Of a DNA stretch of 64,000 bases, positions 47,090 through 56,626 are shown one piece after another. The translations under genes were made by a program, and so were the position numbers. The notes under the pieces were generated by a model. It saw nothing but the letters and a program-made list of their open reading frames with translations. It searched no databases and was not told the origin of the DNA. Source of the DNA: Acidimicrobiaceae bacterium (GTDB lineage Bacteria; Actinomycetota; Acidimicrobiia; Acidimicrobiales; RAAP-2); the NCBI GenBank assembly GCA_003162475.1, contig PMOI01000023.1, positions 109,750 to 173,749 on the forward strand. The letters are read 5' to 3'. Positions within the stretch are counted from its first letter, which is position 1. Every line of letters begins with the position of its first letter.

Positions 47090-48547
47090 CTAAAGATTCT
47101 GCTCGAACTCTTCCAAGACCGCGATTCGATCTTCTCTGGCGGGCATGTTGTAGTAGGGATTGTGCTTCGCCCAGTAGTAGAACATCGGAATCAACCCGAG
47201 CACCATCGCCCCGAGCCCAATCCAGACCTGCGCGGGATTCGATGAATACAGAGTCGGCACCGACTTAATGAAGAGGTACCCCATGAAGAGAGCCCCGATG
47301 AAGGGCCACAGACCCATGAAGATGAAGTTCGAGATCGAAAGAAGCAGTTGCTTGCGGTACAGCATGACGACGGCGAGCCCGGCCAAGCAGTAGTAGATGC
47401 AGATCTGAAGTCCAATCGCGTTGACGCCGTCGTTCATAATCGAATTGATCGAATGAAACGACTGCGAACCAACGAAAAGTGCCAACGACAGCACCATGAC
47501 GACGCCCGTCGCGAAGAGTGGCGTCTTTCGCGTGGGGTGCACCGTGCCCAGACGCTTGGGCAACGTATTGTCTCTTCCCATCGCGAAGAGGGTTCGCGTG
47601 ACTTGGATGAGGGTCGTTTCGAGCGTGGCGACCGTGGACAACACTACCGCCAGCACGATGATCTTGCCCGTGTTGCCGTGCCACACTTGCTGACCCAACA
47701 CGCTGAGGACGTCAGCCGAGTTGCTATTGATCTGACCTGCCGTCAACACCATGTTGGTCGCGATCGTGAAGACCTCAAAGAGAAGGAAGACGAAGACGAT
47801 GCCGATCATGGCGCCGAACCCTGGCGTCTTCTTCGCGCTCTTCGTCTCTTCGTTCAGGTTCGCGGTGACGTCCCAGCCCCAGTAGTAGAAGGCCGCGACG
47901 AGCGCACCCTTCACGAATCCGGCCTGCCCGTGAAAGATGCTCGGAGAGAACCAGTGCCACGAGAACGAGTGGACGTGGTGTCCGTGAAGGATCGCCAACG
48001 CCGCGAAGAGGAGAAGGATGAAGATCTCCACGCACGACATGACGATCTGGACGGTCACCGTGATGGTGACACCCGCCGCGACCGCCGCGACCATGAGCAT
48101 AAAAAAGACGGCACCGACGAGGGTCACTTCGAACTTGTTGTTCGCGGCACTCGTCGAGAACAGACCCAAGATATTCGCGCCGGCCGGAACGGTCGCGATG
48201 ACCATGAAGATGAGGGCCGACACGATGAGTGCCCAGCCCGACATGAAACCAAGTACCGGGTGCAGCGCTCGACGGACCCACGAGTAACTAGCCCCGGCGT
48301 TTGACTCGACGCGGCCGAGATAGCTGAACGCGAACACGATGCCGAACATGGCCACGCCGCAGTACAGCAGCGCCGCCGCGCCACCTAGTAAGACCGCACC
48401 GAACAAGATCGCCGTCGTCGCGGCGATCGAGTAACCCGGCGCCACCCCGGCGACACCCATGATGACGGAGTCGAAGAGTCCGAGGACGCCCGGGCGAAGG
48501 CTATTCCCTGCAGTGTCGTCTCCAGGGGCCTCCAGGGTGTCCGTCAT
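47090..48547 (-). CDS. APC-superfamily permease 2
   Basis: A 485-residue transporter with about 12 helices. GVLGLFDSVIMGVAGVAPGYSIAATTA is the helix-1 signature and YYWGWDVTANLNEETKSAKKTPGFGA the conserved loop, shared with the permease at 41.2 kb. Amino acid or amine uptake is likely. GGAGAG lies upstream of the ATG. It has a separate promoter region shared with the glycosyltransferase gene. Confidence 0.9.
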   Translation of the reverse strand: MTDTLEAPGDDTAGNSLRPGVLGLFDSVIMGVAGVAPGYSIAATTAILFGAVLLGGAAALLYCGVAMFGIVFAFSYLGRVESNAGASYSWVRRALHPVLGFMSGWALIVSALIFMVIATVPAGANILGLFSTSAANNKFEVTLVGAVFFMLMVAAVAAGVTITVTVQIVMSCVEIFILLLFAALAILHGHHVHSFSWHWFSPSIFHGQAGFVKGALVAAFYYWGWDVTANLNEETKSAKKTPGFGAMIGIVFVFLLFEVFTIATNMVLTAGQINSNSADVLSVLGQQVWHGNTGKIIVLAVVLSTVATLETTLIQVTRTLFAMGRDNTLPKRLGTVHPTRKTPLFATGVVMVLSLALFVGSQSFHSINSIMNDGVNAIGLQICIYYCLAGLAVVMLYRKQLLLSISNFIFMGLWPFIGALFMGYLFIKSVPTLYSSNPAQVWIGLGAMVLGLIPMFYYWAKHNPYYNMPAREDRIAVLEEFEQNL

Positions 48548-48847
48548 GGCAGCAACTCTCCATTTCCTTTAGCAAGCGTAAAAAAACAGGTGCCGAAATG
48601 TAGCACTTGTTGAGATACGGGGTCGGACTCGGAACCTCGAAAATTATGTTCACTCGGTCTCGTCCTCTTCACCTCGAACTACCCCCAAAGCGCTTGACAA
48701 GCGACGACGATGCGAACCAATCGTCGCGAAATGCCAGTAACGACGAGGCTGGGACAGGCGGGGCACAGGGACGAGTACCACCTCCACTAAAATTGGCCGA
48801 GACGCCAATAAGTCATTCCGGCTGCGCGTAACGAGAGAGACAAGAAC
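48548..48847. promoter_or_regulatory. Divergent region with two inverted repeats
   Basis: 300 bp between the APC permease (minus) and the glycosyltransferase (plus). CGCTTGACAAGCG (48691-48703) is a 13-bp palindrome with 6-bp arms. ATTGGCCGAGACGCCAAT (48792-48809) has perfect 6-bp arms and a 6-bp centre, about 40 bases before the TTG start. Either may be an operator; the second could also form a leader hairpin. No gene seen. Confidence 0.45.
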
Positions 48848-50554
48848 TTGGCACTCCTGCAACGATTCGACGACGAGGCCGCGCCGCCGATCACCGCTGA
48901 AGAGATCAGGCAACGCTGGGTGGCGTTTCACAAACAGATTCGCCTCATGTCCGGCACGCGCTTCCAACGTACCGCTGGACGAATTCTCGGCGAGAACACC
49001 CGGCGCTACCGCCTCGCGCGATTCATCTTTCGACCGATGCTGAAAGTTCTGCGCCTACGTCGGAGAAAGAACGTCGCCAAGGTCACTCGGGTCATCGCCT
49101 CGAAGGCCGCAACGATATTCCCGATCAACTATCGACCCCTCACGATCGATTACGCCCACGAACTGGCGACTATTACCTTCGACGACAACGACGTCACCAT
49201 CGTCGAGATCGACGAGACTACGGCCCCTTCCAACGAAGTCATCAACGAGCTCAACGACGTGCTCAACGAAACGACATCGGAGTGGCTCTTTCTCGCTGAC
49301 GCGTCGCTGAGCGACGAAAGTCGCCGCTACAGCGTGGCGAAGTTGTTGGCGCACGCGACCAAAGACGATGACGTTGTCTTTGGCGACGAACCGGGACCCA
49401 ATGAATTCGCGCCGATCCTCAAGAGTCCGAGCGTCGCCCCGCACACGTTGCTCAGCTACAACGTCGTGGGTCGCCCCGCCCTCCTTCGCGTCGAAACGCT
49501 CTTTCGCGTCGGAGGATTCTCGCCCGAGGCCGGTTGGGCCTTCGAACACGACGCGTACCTGCGACTTAGTGAAGCGAACGTCCACTTCCATCACGTCCCC
49601 ATCGTGCTGCCCGCTGCCCGCACCCCAAGCTCTTTCGACGCGACTCACCTCGACGGCGACACCTGTCGTGTCGTGCAAGCCGCCATCGATCGACGTGGCT
49701 GGCACGGAACGGTGACGCCGGGCGCACTGCCTGGTCTCGTTCGTTGGTCGCTCGACGCCCCGACACCCTCGCCGAGCATCGACATCATCATCCCCACGCG
49801 CGATCGCATCGAGCTTGTCGAACAGTGCATTACGTCGATCGAAGAGAAGACGACGTACCAGAACTACGACATCATCATTCTCGACAACGACTCCGTGAAG
49901 CCGGAGTCCCTCGAGTATTTCGAGGCGACGAAGTACAGCGTCATCCCTTGTCCCGGACCCTTTAACTACGCCAAGATCGTCAATCGGGGCGTCAATCATT
50001 CGAGTGCGGACTACATAGTCACGCTCAACAACGACACGATCGTCGTGACTCCCGACTGGCTCGAGCAGCTACTCGCGTTGGCCTCACTCCCCGACGTTGG
50101 CATCGTCGGCGGGTGCCTCCTCGACCGTGACGGGCGTCGTGAACACGAGAGCATCGTGATCGCGCCCTATCCCCAACACTTACGGACTGACTCCAACTAC
50201 GCCCACGTCGACTACTTCTCCTCCGCGACCCGTGACGTCGCGGCCGTGACCGGAGCAGTGCAGATGGTGCGACGCGAGTTCTGGCAGTCACTTGGCGGGA
50301 TGGACGAACAGCTGAAGGTCGTCATGAACGACGTGGACATCTGTCTGCGCTCCCAGATGGAGGATCGCTACGTGATCTACACCCCGTACGTGCAGCTGTA
50401 TCACCACGTGGGCTCATCGCGCGGCGACCTCGACCCCATTGTCGACCGTGACCGATTCATAAAGCGCTGGGACATCTTCGCGTCGTTCCGCGACCCCTAC
50501 TTCCCCGAGTCGTTGCTGCTCTTGGGTGAGAAGATGTTCTACCTTTTGCGTTGA
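48848..50554 (+). CDS. GT2 glycosyltransferase with degenerate first domain
   Basis: A 568-residue protein. Residues about 310-540 are a GT-A family 2 domain: SIDIIIPTRDRIELVEQC, DIIILDNDS, the NNDT metal-binding site in YIVTLNNDTIVV, and a VMNDVDICLR acceptor region. Residues 90-300 resemble the back half of a first GT2 domain (DVVFGDE, VGGFSPEAGWAFEHDAYLRL) as in tandem rhamnosyltransferase-type enzymes, but its nucleotide-binding start is not recognisable. It probably builds a surface polysaccharide. TTG is the only reasonable start; in-frame stops lie just upstream. Confidence 0.87.
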   Translation: MALLQRFDDEAAPPITAEEIRQRWVAFHKQIRLMSGTRFQRTAGRILGENTRRYRLARFIFRPMLKVLRLRRRKNVAKVTRVIASKAATIFPINYRPLTIDYAHELATITFDDNDVTIVEIDETTAPSNEVINELNDVLNETTSEWLFLADASLSDESRRYSVAKLLAHATKDDDVVFGDEPGPNEFAPILKSPSVAPHTLLSYNVVGRPALLRVETLFRVGGFSPEAGWAFEHDAYLRLSEANVHFHHVPIVLPAARTPSSFDATHLDGDTCRVVQAAIDRRGWHGTVTPGALPGLVRWSLDAPTPSPSIDIIIPTRDRIELVEQCITSIEEKTTYQNYDIIILDNDSVKPESLEYFEATKYSVIPCPGPFNYAKIVNRGVNHSSADYIVTLNNDTIVVTPDWLEQLLALASLPDVGIVGGCLLDRDGRREHESIVIAPYPQHLRTDSNYAHVDYFSSATRDVAAVTGAVQMVRREFWQSLGGMDEQLKVVMNDVDICLRSQMEDRYVIYTPYVQLYHHVGSSRGDLDPIVDRDRFIKRWDIFASFRDPYFPESLLLLGEKMFYLLR

Positions 50555-50598
50555 TCCGCCGTCCCCGAGTGACCCGGCTGTCCTTGTAACCTAAAGAA

Positions 50599-52848
50599 GT
50601 GAATTCGACGAGGGAACGGGCGGCCGACTTCTATCGCCGACTTCCTCCCTGGTCTCTTCCCGTACTGCTCATCGTCCTCACGGTGCTCTTAGGTAATGCC
50701 GTCTACGTCCTCGGACTGGGGAACAACGACCCCATCTCCTGGACGGCCGGCATCTCGCAACACCTCTGTCGCCTGGTGTGCAGCCGACAGGCGATCGACC
50801 CGAACGTCGGCTTCATCACGCAGTCGCTCGGTCACCAAGCCGCCATGGACATGCTGCACGGCCACTTCCCCTGGTGGAACTACTTCGAAGGTCTCGGCCA
50901 ACCTCTTGCCGGCGAAATGCAGTCGGCGGCGCTCTTCCCCCTCACCTTGCTGTTCGCCCTCTCGTCAGGTCTCGTCTGGTTCCACGTCAGTCTCGAGGTC
51001 ATTGCTGGGATTTCAACCTATTTCCTCGCTCGCCGACTCTCGATGCCTCTCTTCATGGCGACGGTCGCGGGCATGCTGTTCGCCCTGAACGGCACCTACG
51101 CCTGGCTCGGCAACGCCGTACTCAACCCAGTGGCGTTCCTGCCGATGCTGCTTCTCGGTATCGAGATGATCATCGACAGCGCCCCGAGTGCTTCCAAGCG
51201 CGGCTGGTACATTGCGGCGATCGCCCTCGCGCTGTCGATGTACGCCGGCTTTCCCGAGGTCGCCTACTTCGACGGACTCTTCGCTGGGGCGTGGGCCATC
51301 GTTCGACTCTTCTCCGTGCCGAGCGAGCAGCGCCTGCGCGTTCTGCGCCGCCTTGGTCTGGGTGGTCTCGTCGGGATCGTGCTTTCGCTGCCCATCCTGG
51401 TGCCGTTCTACGACTTCATGAAGGTCGCCTTCGTCGGTAGCCACACCGCCGCCGTCCTGGGCGTTGTCCGCCTGCCCACGGAGGCGATCTCGTCCTTCTT
51501 CGACCCCTACGTATACGGCACTATCTTCAACAGCACGAACGTGCCCTCGGTGTGGGGTGAGATCGGTGGCTACTTCGGCGCCAGCATCTGCGCCGTGGCG
51601 ATCGTCGGACTCTTTGGCTCGAGCCATCGAGCGTTGCGCGTCTTTCTCGCGGTGTGGACCCTGGCGGGACTCGCCGGTGCCCTCGACTTCCTTCACTTTC
51701 GTGTCTTGTGGAACCTCATCCCCCTCGTGAGTACGGCGTCATTCCCGCGCTACATCATGCCCAGTTGCGAAATGGCGGTCGTGATGCTGGCGGGCTTCGG
51801 CCTCGTCGACTTCACGCGGAGTACGCGCGCGAAGCGACTCATGACGTCGGCGACGGTACTGATGGTGTTCGTGTTGTTGTGGTGTGTCAACGAAGCCCGT
51901 CCGTACAACAAGGGCGTCATCCTCTCGCACAAGGCCCGGATCATCTTGATCGGCCTCGACCTCATTCCCTTCATCGCGCTAGCGCTCTTGCTCATCGTGG
52001 GCCGGTTTTACAAGGCTCGGATCACGCCACTACTGATCGCGCTCGTGGTCGTTGGCGAGGCGCTCCTCTTGTTCATCGTGCCGACCGTGGGCTCACCCAA
52101 AGAGATCAATATTGACTACGCGCCGATCCAGTATCTCCAGCAACACGAGGGTCAATACCGATTCCTCGACTTCGCGGTCTTGTACCCCAACTGGGGCACG
52201 GAGTTCGGGCTGAATGAGCTCTCCGCTATAGACCTTCCGTACCCGCAGAACTTCAAGAACTTCGTTGAGCAGAGTCTGTATCCCGGGCTCACCCCAGGCA
52301 ACCAGTTCGTCATCCACGGTGGACTACAGGGCGTCGAGAACCAAGAGGCCGAACTAGCGACGCACTTCCAAGCTTACGAAAACGCCTCAGTCAAGTACCT
52401 CCTCATCCCGATCCAAGTGGTCTTATCACCGGCCCTCACGAAACTCGGCGTGAAGAAAGTCTTCTCCGGAACGTTGGCCAGTATTTATGAGATTCCCCAC
52501 CCGCAAGGGCTCTTCTCCACGTCGTCGTCGTGCACGGTGTCGAGCACCAACGACAACGTGGCGAACGTCAACTGCGCGACGACGGGGGCGACCTTGCTGC
52601 GCACCGAACTCTCGATGAATGGCTGGAAGGCCACCGTGAACGGCAAACCCGCCACGATCACTACCGTCGACGGTGTCTATCAGCGAGTCGATCTGCCGAG
52701 TGGACATTCGGTGGTGGAGTACAGCTTCTTCCCGCCGCACGAGCGCTACGCCCTCCTCGCGGGCCTCCTCGCGGGCCTCTTCTTGATCGGCTCGTTCGTC
52801 AATGAACGGATCTCGTTCATCGGTCGTCGCGGTCGTCATCGGAGTTAG
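50599..52848 (+). CDS. Large YfhO/GT-C-like membrane protein
   Basis: A 749-residue protein with about 12 helices up to residue 500, a long extracytoplasmic C-terminal part, and a final helix (LLAGLLAGLFLIGSFV). FPWWNYFEGLGQPLAGEMQSAALFPLTLLF is a YfhO-family (PF09586) mark; the closing extracellular module (LSMNGWKATVNGKPATI, VVEYSFFPP) is also typical. YfhO proteins are likely GT-C glycosyltransferases that decorate wall polymers. It follows the GT2 gene by 44 bp, and its last 47 bases overlap the next gene. Confidence 0.8.
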   Translation: MNSTRERAADFYRRLPPWSLPVLLIVLTVLLGNAVYVLGLGNNDPISWTAGISQHLCRLVCSRQAIDPNVGFITQSLGHQAAMDMLHGHFPWWNYFEGLGQPLAGEMQSAALFPLTLLFALSSGLVWFHVSLEVIAGISTYFLARRLSMPLFMATVAGMLFALNGTYAWLGNAVLNPVAFLPMLLLGIEMIIDSAPSASKRGWYIAAIALALSMYAGFPEVAYFDGLFAGAWAIVRLFSVPSEQRLRVLRRLGLGGLVGIVLSLPILVPFYDFMKVAFVGSHTAAVLGVVRLPTEAISSFFDPYVYGTIFNSTNVPSVWGEIGGYFGASICAVAIVGLFGSSHRALRVFLAVWTLAGLAGALDFLHFRVLWNLIPLVSTASFPRYIMPSCEMAVVMLAGFGLVDFTRSTRAKRLMTSATVLMVFVLLWCVNEARPYNKGVILSHKARIILIGLDLIPFIALALLLIVGRFYKARITPLLIALVVVGEALLLFIVPTVGSPKEINIDYAPIQYLQQHEGQYRFLDFAVLYPNWGTEFGLNELSAIDLPYPQNFKNFVEQSLYPGLTPGNQFVIHGGLQGVENQEAELATHFQAYENASVKYLLIPIQVVLSPALTKLGVKKVFSGTLASIYEIPHPQGLFSTSSSCTVSSTNDNVANVNCATTGATLLRTELSMNGWKATVNGKPATITTVDGVYQRVDLPSGHSVVEYSFFPPHERYALLAGLLAGLFLIGSFVNERISFIGRRGRHRS

Positions 52849-53458
52849 CGCCGCGCGTCGTCTGACGACCATCGTTGTTGGCACGGTCCTCGTTCTTTCC
52901 ATCGGCGCGCCCGCAGGCGCGGCGTCGCCGGGCCAACTTCCCCAGAACAACCGCGAACCATCCTTCGGTGTGTCGCTCACCAACGAAATGCGCCTCCTCG
53001 TTCGCGCCATCTCGAGCAACAGCCCTGCGGTCGGCCAAGAGGTCTTCTTCCCGGAAGGCGCCTACCTCCAGATGAAGACGGGCGTGATCCCCTCTCCCGC
53101 GAGTGACTACGTCGAGCGCCTCGTCGCCTTCTACCGTCTCGATCTCGCGACCTATCACGAGAAGTTCTTCACGCCCACGAACGCAACCTTCCTGCGCGTT
53201 GACGCCAACGCCCGATTGGCGAAGTGGATTCCGCCCGGCGGCTGTGAGAACCGCATTGGTTACTGGCACGTGCCCGGGATTCGTCTCGTCTTCGAGCGCA
53301 ACCACGAGGTCGTCTCAGTTGCGGTGGCCTCACTCATCTCGTGGCGCGGGGTCTGGTACGTGGTGCACTTGGGACCTAATCCGCGCCCACGCAACGTCGG
53401 AACCCTCGACGACTACCAGATCGGACCCGGGACGCCAGGTCCCGCCGGAGGCTGTTGA
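52802..53458 (+). CDS. Secreted hypothetical protein (218 aa)
   Basis: An N-terminal signal (about residues 20-40, TTIVVGTVLVLSIGAPAGA, with cleavage after AGA) is followed by a soluble domain I do not recognise (EVFFPEGAYLQMKTGVIPS, DYVERLVAFYRLDLATYHEKF). It contains two Cys, one at the extreme C-terminus (PGPAGGC). ATG at 52802 overlaps the membrane-protein gene by 47 bp, implying co-expression. Convergent with the CapA-like gene one base beyond its stop. Confidence 0.72.
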   Translation: MNGSRSSVVAVVIGVSAARRLTTIVVGTVLVLSIGAPAGAASPGQLPQNNREPSFGVSLTNEMRLLVRAISSNSPAVGQEVFFPEGAYLQMKTGVIPSPASDYVERLVAFYRLDLATYHEKFFTPTNATFLRVDANARLAKWIPPGGCENRIGYWHVPGIRLVFERNHEVVSVAVASLISWRGVWYVVHLGPNPRPRNVGTLDDYQIGPGTPGPAGGC

Positions 53459-53459
53459 G

Positions 53460-54617
53460 TCAACCCACCTTCGAGATCGCCCCACCGGGCGCGATGACGG
53501 CCGCGCTCGACGCGAAGTCCCCCTTCGAGAGCTGATTGACGAACGCCGCGGCCGCGCCCGTTGGATCGACGAATGCCTGACCGCCCGCGTGCAGTACCAC
53601 GGAAATGAAACGGCCCGTGACGAACGAACCCGTGGCGCTCAACGTCACGCGCAAGATTCCTGAGAGGGTCAGGTCGCCGCTCGTGGAGAAGTCTTCGTAG
53701 TTCGTAAAGTTCCCGAGGCTGTAGTCGATGAGGTGTCCCCGGTACCACTCCATGCCACGAAGAACGTGGGGGCCGCTCGCGATCACGAGGTCAGCACCGT
53801 CGTCGATCGCGGCGTGCGCAAAAGCGTAGGGATCACCGCGGTTCTCACCCACGTAGTACTCCGTCGCCCGCGTCACGTGATCGGCGCCGGACCCCTCGGC
53901 GCCCGCGTGCATGTACACGACCACGACGTTCGCCATCGACTTGGCTCGCAGGATGAGTTGTCGCGCGCTCGAAAGATTCAACATGTCGTTCGTGAGGACG
54001 TAGGGCGCGAAGTCGACGAAGGCAACCTTTAAGGTTCCCTCGCGCACGACGCCGATCTCACCGGGCAACCCCGCCTGGGTGATACCGGCTGCACGAAGCG
54101 CCGTCGTCGTTGCGGTAATGCCCGCAACACCGAAATCGTCACTGTGGTTGTTCGCCGCGTTCAAGACCGTGAAGCCGGCGTCGGCGTAGACCTTCGCGTA
54201 CGACGGCGGCACGCGAAAGGCGTAGCACTGCTTTGACTTCGCTCCGCACTTGGACGTCGTCGCGTCCGTCAGCGTTCCTTCGAGATTGCCAAAGACGATG
54301 GGCGCGGCGAGTGCCGCGCGCACTGGATTGAACAAGGCGTTCGGGTTACTGGGCAATTGGGGTGTGTTACCGAGTTCGGTGTCGCCGACGGCACTGAGCG
54401 TCACGGTTGGCGCCAGCGTCGTGGTGACGGGCGCGCTCGTCGTCGTGGGCGACGTGCTCGACGTGCTCGACGTCGAGCTCGTGGTCGTGGTCACTTCATT
54501 GGCGACGCCGAGTCCCACGACCAGCGCGGCGAGGACCAGGGCAACGAGACCCCCGAGCGCCGTTCGAAGACGCCACGAGACTCGTCCGGGCGTCTTCGAG
54601 GCGTGTCGCCCTACCAC
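53460..54617 (-). CDS. CapA-family (PGA_cap) exported protein
   Basis: A 385-residue protein with one N-terminal membrane span (about 19-40), a Ser/Thr-rich linker (42-68) and a calcineurin-like PGA_cap domain: LSAVGDTELGN, FGNLEGTLTD, NAANNHSDDFG, VVVYMHAGAEG, SGPHVLRGMEWYRGHLIDYSLGN. CapA relatives help make or remodel poly-gamma-glutamate or other envelope polymers; some act as phosphatases. GTG start after GGTGAAG, overlapping the preceding gene by seven bases. Confidence 0.87.
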   Translation of the reverse strand: MVGRHASKTPGRVSWRLRTALGGLVALVLAALVVGLGVANEVTTTTSSTSSTSSTSPTTTSAPVTTTLAPTVTLSAVGDTELGNTPQLPSNPNALFNPVRAALAAPIVFGNLEGTLTDATTSKCGAKSKQCYAFRVPPSYAKVYADAGFTVLNAANNHSDDFGVAGITATTTALRAAGITQAGLPGEIGVVREGTLKVAFVDFAPYVLTNDMLNLSSARQLILRAKSMANVVVVYMHAGAEGSGADHVTRATEYYVGENRGDPYAFAHAAIDDGADLVIASGPHVLRGMEWYRGHLIDYSLGNFTNYEDFSTSGDLTLSGILRVTLSATGSFVTGRFISVVLHAGGQAFVDPTGAAAAFVNQLSKGDFASSAAVIAPGGAISKVG

Positions 54618-55669
54618 GGCTGCGCTTCACCGGGTCTACGCGAGAGGTAGACGGCGAAGAAGTCCTTCGTACTGACGTAGAGAAATCTCGTCGAAATCTG
54701 GTTGGGATTGGCGACGAAGAGCGACGGACTCTTGGCGCCGGCCCCCCCGTAGGTGACGAAGATCGGCCACGCGGGATTGATGTCGAGCTGCATGGCACGT
54801 ACCGCGTGTAGTCGCACCATCAGCGCCGCGAGCGTCGCCGACGTCTGGTCCGGCGCGGCGACGTAGATCAAGTTGCCATTGGCGTCGATGCCAATTGCCG
54901 AGCGCCACACCGCCGGCACGCCACCGAGCGTGGACCCCCACGCGGCGTTGTTGGCTGACAAGGGCGTCGCGGCGTCCACGTTCACGAGCAACGGAAGGTT
55001 CTGGCGGGCCATGAGGACATTGCCGGCCGGCCGCGGACCGCCAGTCCAGCGAACGATGTCGACGCGCCCGTTGGTGTAACGCACCACCGTCGCGAGACCG
55101 TACACCATCGGGAAGTAGAGCGTGTGGTTGGTGAAAAACCCAGAGGCGAGATCCTTCTCGTAAAAACCGGAGTTGAACGTCGCGAGGAGGCGGTTGGTCG
55201 CGGTCGGGGGAACTTCCTCGGGACCGCGCGGCAACGTCGTCGTTCCAGGCCCCTCGTAGCCGAGGTAGAGCGCGAGATCCGTCGTCGACGTACGAACCCA
55301 CGTGGCGTACGCGATCACCGTCGGCTGGGCGATGTTTGGACGAAAGGCCGACGTGTAGATCGATGGCGTCGATCCCGACCACGTGTCCTTTGCCTGCCAG
55401 GGCTTGCAGACCTCAATCGGAATCGGTGCGTGTCCGGGTCCTCCCGATTTCATGTGACTAAAACACACCGGTTGGGGCATGGGCAGCGGCGTCGTCGTCG
55501 TCGTGGTCGCTCCGGTCGTTGTGGTCGTCGTCGCAGTCGAACTGACGAGCGACGCGCGCTCGATCTTTGACGTACTGGTCGTTGCCAGCGCTGGACCACG
55601 ATGACTCCACGAGAGTGCGCCGCCGGCGAGCAGCGCCACGACGGCGACCAGGAGCACAATCTTTCGCAT
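54611..55669 (-). CDS. Exported NAGPA-domain (phosphodiester glycosidase) protein
   Basis: A 352-residue exported protein. A signal or anchor (residues 3-20, KIVLLVAVVALLAGGALSW) precedes a Thr-rich linker (46-62). The C-terminal domain fits PF09992 (phosphodiester glycosidase): ATFNSGFYEKD, GRVDIVRWTGGPRP, VPAVWRSAIGIDANGNLIYVAA, and the metal or substrate loop MQLDINPAWPIFVTY. Such enzymes cleave N-acetylglucosamine-phosphodiester bonds in wall or exopolymers. First gene of a two-gene operon with the CapA-like protein. Confidence 0.85.
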   Translation of the reverse strand: MRKIVLLVAVVALLAGGALSWSHRGPALATTSTSKIERASLVSSTATTTTTTGATTTTTTPLPMPQPVCFSHMKSGGPGHAPIPIEVCKPWQAKDTWSGSTPSIYTSAFRPNIAQPTVIAYATWVRTSTTDLALYLGYEGPGTTTLPRGPEEVPPTATNRLLATFNSGFYEKDLASGFFTNHTLYFPMVYGLATVVRYTNGRVDIVRWTGGPRPAGNVLMARQNLPLLVNVDAATPLSANNAAWGSTLGGVPAVWRSAIGIDANGNLIYVAAPDQTSATLAALMVRLHAVRAMQLDINPAWPIFVTYGGAGAKSPSLFVANPNQISTRFLYVSTKDFFAVYLSRRPGEAQPW

Positions 55670-55775
55670 TACTATCTCTCGTTCCGTGGTCTAGTACATC
55701 CTAAAGAGTGACCGCGGCCGAGCTCGTTCATCGGACGAATCGTCGTGGAGTACGTTAAGAATAAAAGGAGTCCGC

Positions 55776-55811
55776 GTGCACGATCTTCGAGCGAACGGCG
55801 CCGCCGCGTGA
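55776..55811 (+). CDS. Possible 11-codon leader peptide before ppk2
   Basis: A GTG with an excellent AAAAGGAG five bases upstream opens a frame of 11 codons (VHDLRANGAAA) whose TGA overlaps the GTG of the polyphosphate kinase gene (GTGA). The kinase start itself lacks a ribosome site. This suggests translational coupling through a leader peptide. A sequencing error joining the two frames is the main alternative. Confidence 0.4.
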   Translation: MHDLRANGAAA

Positions 55812-56587
55812 GCCGCGTCGACGACATCGACCTTTCCCAGACGCTGAGTAAGGAAGCGTCCGAGAAGCGCGTGAAACGCGCGCAGCGCCGTCTCACTCAA
55901 CTGCGACTCTTGACCGCGGGCCTCTTGCGCCCCGACATCAGCGGGCCGGGACTGATCGTGGTCTTCGAAGGATTCGACTCCGCGGGTAAGGGTGGTGCGA
56001 TTCGTCGACTCACCGCGAGCCTCGACCCTCGCCAGGTCCGGGTCGTGCCAATCGGTCCCCCGACCGAAGAAGAGCTTCGCCACCACTTTCTCTGGCGATT
56101 TCAAGAGGTTCTGCCCGGCACGAGTGAGATGACGGTCTTCGATCGCTCCTGGTACGGACGGCTCCTGGTGGAACGCGCTGAAGCGCTCATCGACGAAGAG
56201 ACGGTCGAGCGTTCAGCCCGAGAGATCGTCGAATTCGAGCGCATGCTGCTCAACGCCGACGTCACCATCGTCAAGTTCTGGCTGCACATCTCCGACCAAG
56301 AACAGAACCGTCGATTCAACGATCGCGCGAACGACCCATTGAAGCACTGGAAACTGACCCCCGATGACTGGCGCAATCGCGAAAAGCGTGAAGAGTACCT
56401 GAAAGCACTCAACTTCATGGTCGACTCCACCGACCACCACCACGCCCACTGGGACCTCATCGCGGCTGAGGACAAGCACTTCGCCCGAGCGACCATCCTC
56501 GAGACCTTGATCGATCGTTGGGTGAGCGATCTCGAACGCCGCGGTCTCGAGGTTCCCAAGGCGAACGACCAGGACTACTTACGTTGA
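55808..56587 (+). CDS. ppk2: Polyphosphate kinase 2 family protein
   Basis: A 259-residue PPK2, which transfers phosphate between polyphosphate and nucleotides. Walker A is VVFEGFDSAGKGGAIRRL, the lid-type segment is VFDRSWYGRLLVER (Walker B-like DRSWYGR), and WKLTPDDWRNREKREEY is the C-terminal mark. GTG at 55808 is preferred because the short leader frame ends there. A GTG at 55745 would add 21 very basic residues. Subclass (ADP or AMP acceptor) is not determined. Divergent from the NAGPA-like gene. Confidence 0.9.
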   Translation: MSRVDDIDLSQTLSKEASEKRVKRAQRRLTQLRLLTAGLLRPDISGPGLIVVFEGFDSAGKGGAIRRLTASLDPRQVRVVPIGPPTEEELRHHFLWRFQEVLPGTSEMTVFDRSWYGRLLVERAEALIDEETVERSAREIVEFERMLLNADVTIVKFWLHISDQEQNRRFNDRANDPLKHWKLTPDDWRNREKREEYLKALNFMVDSTDHHHAHWDLIAAEDKHFARATILETLIDRWVSDLERRGLEVPKANDQDYLR

Positions 56588-56626
56588 GCGACCTCGAGAC
56601 CTCGCGTGATCTGAAACACTGAAGGC

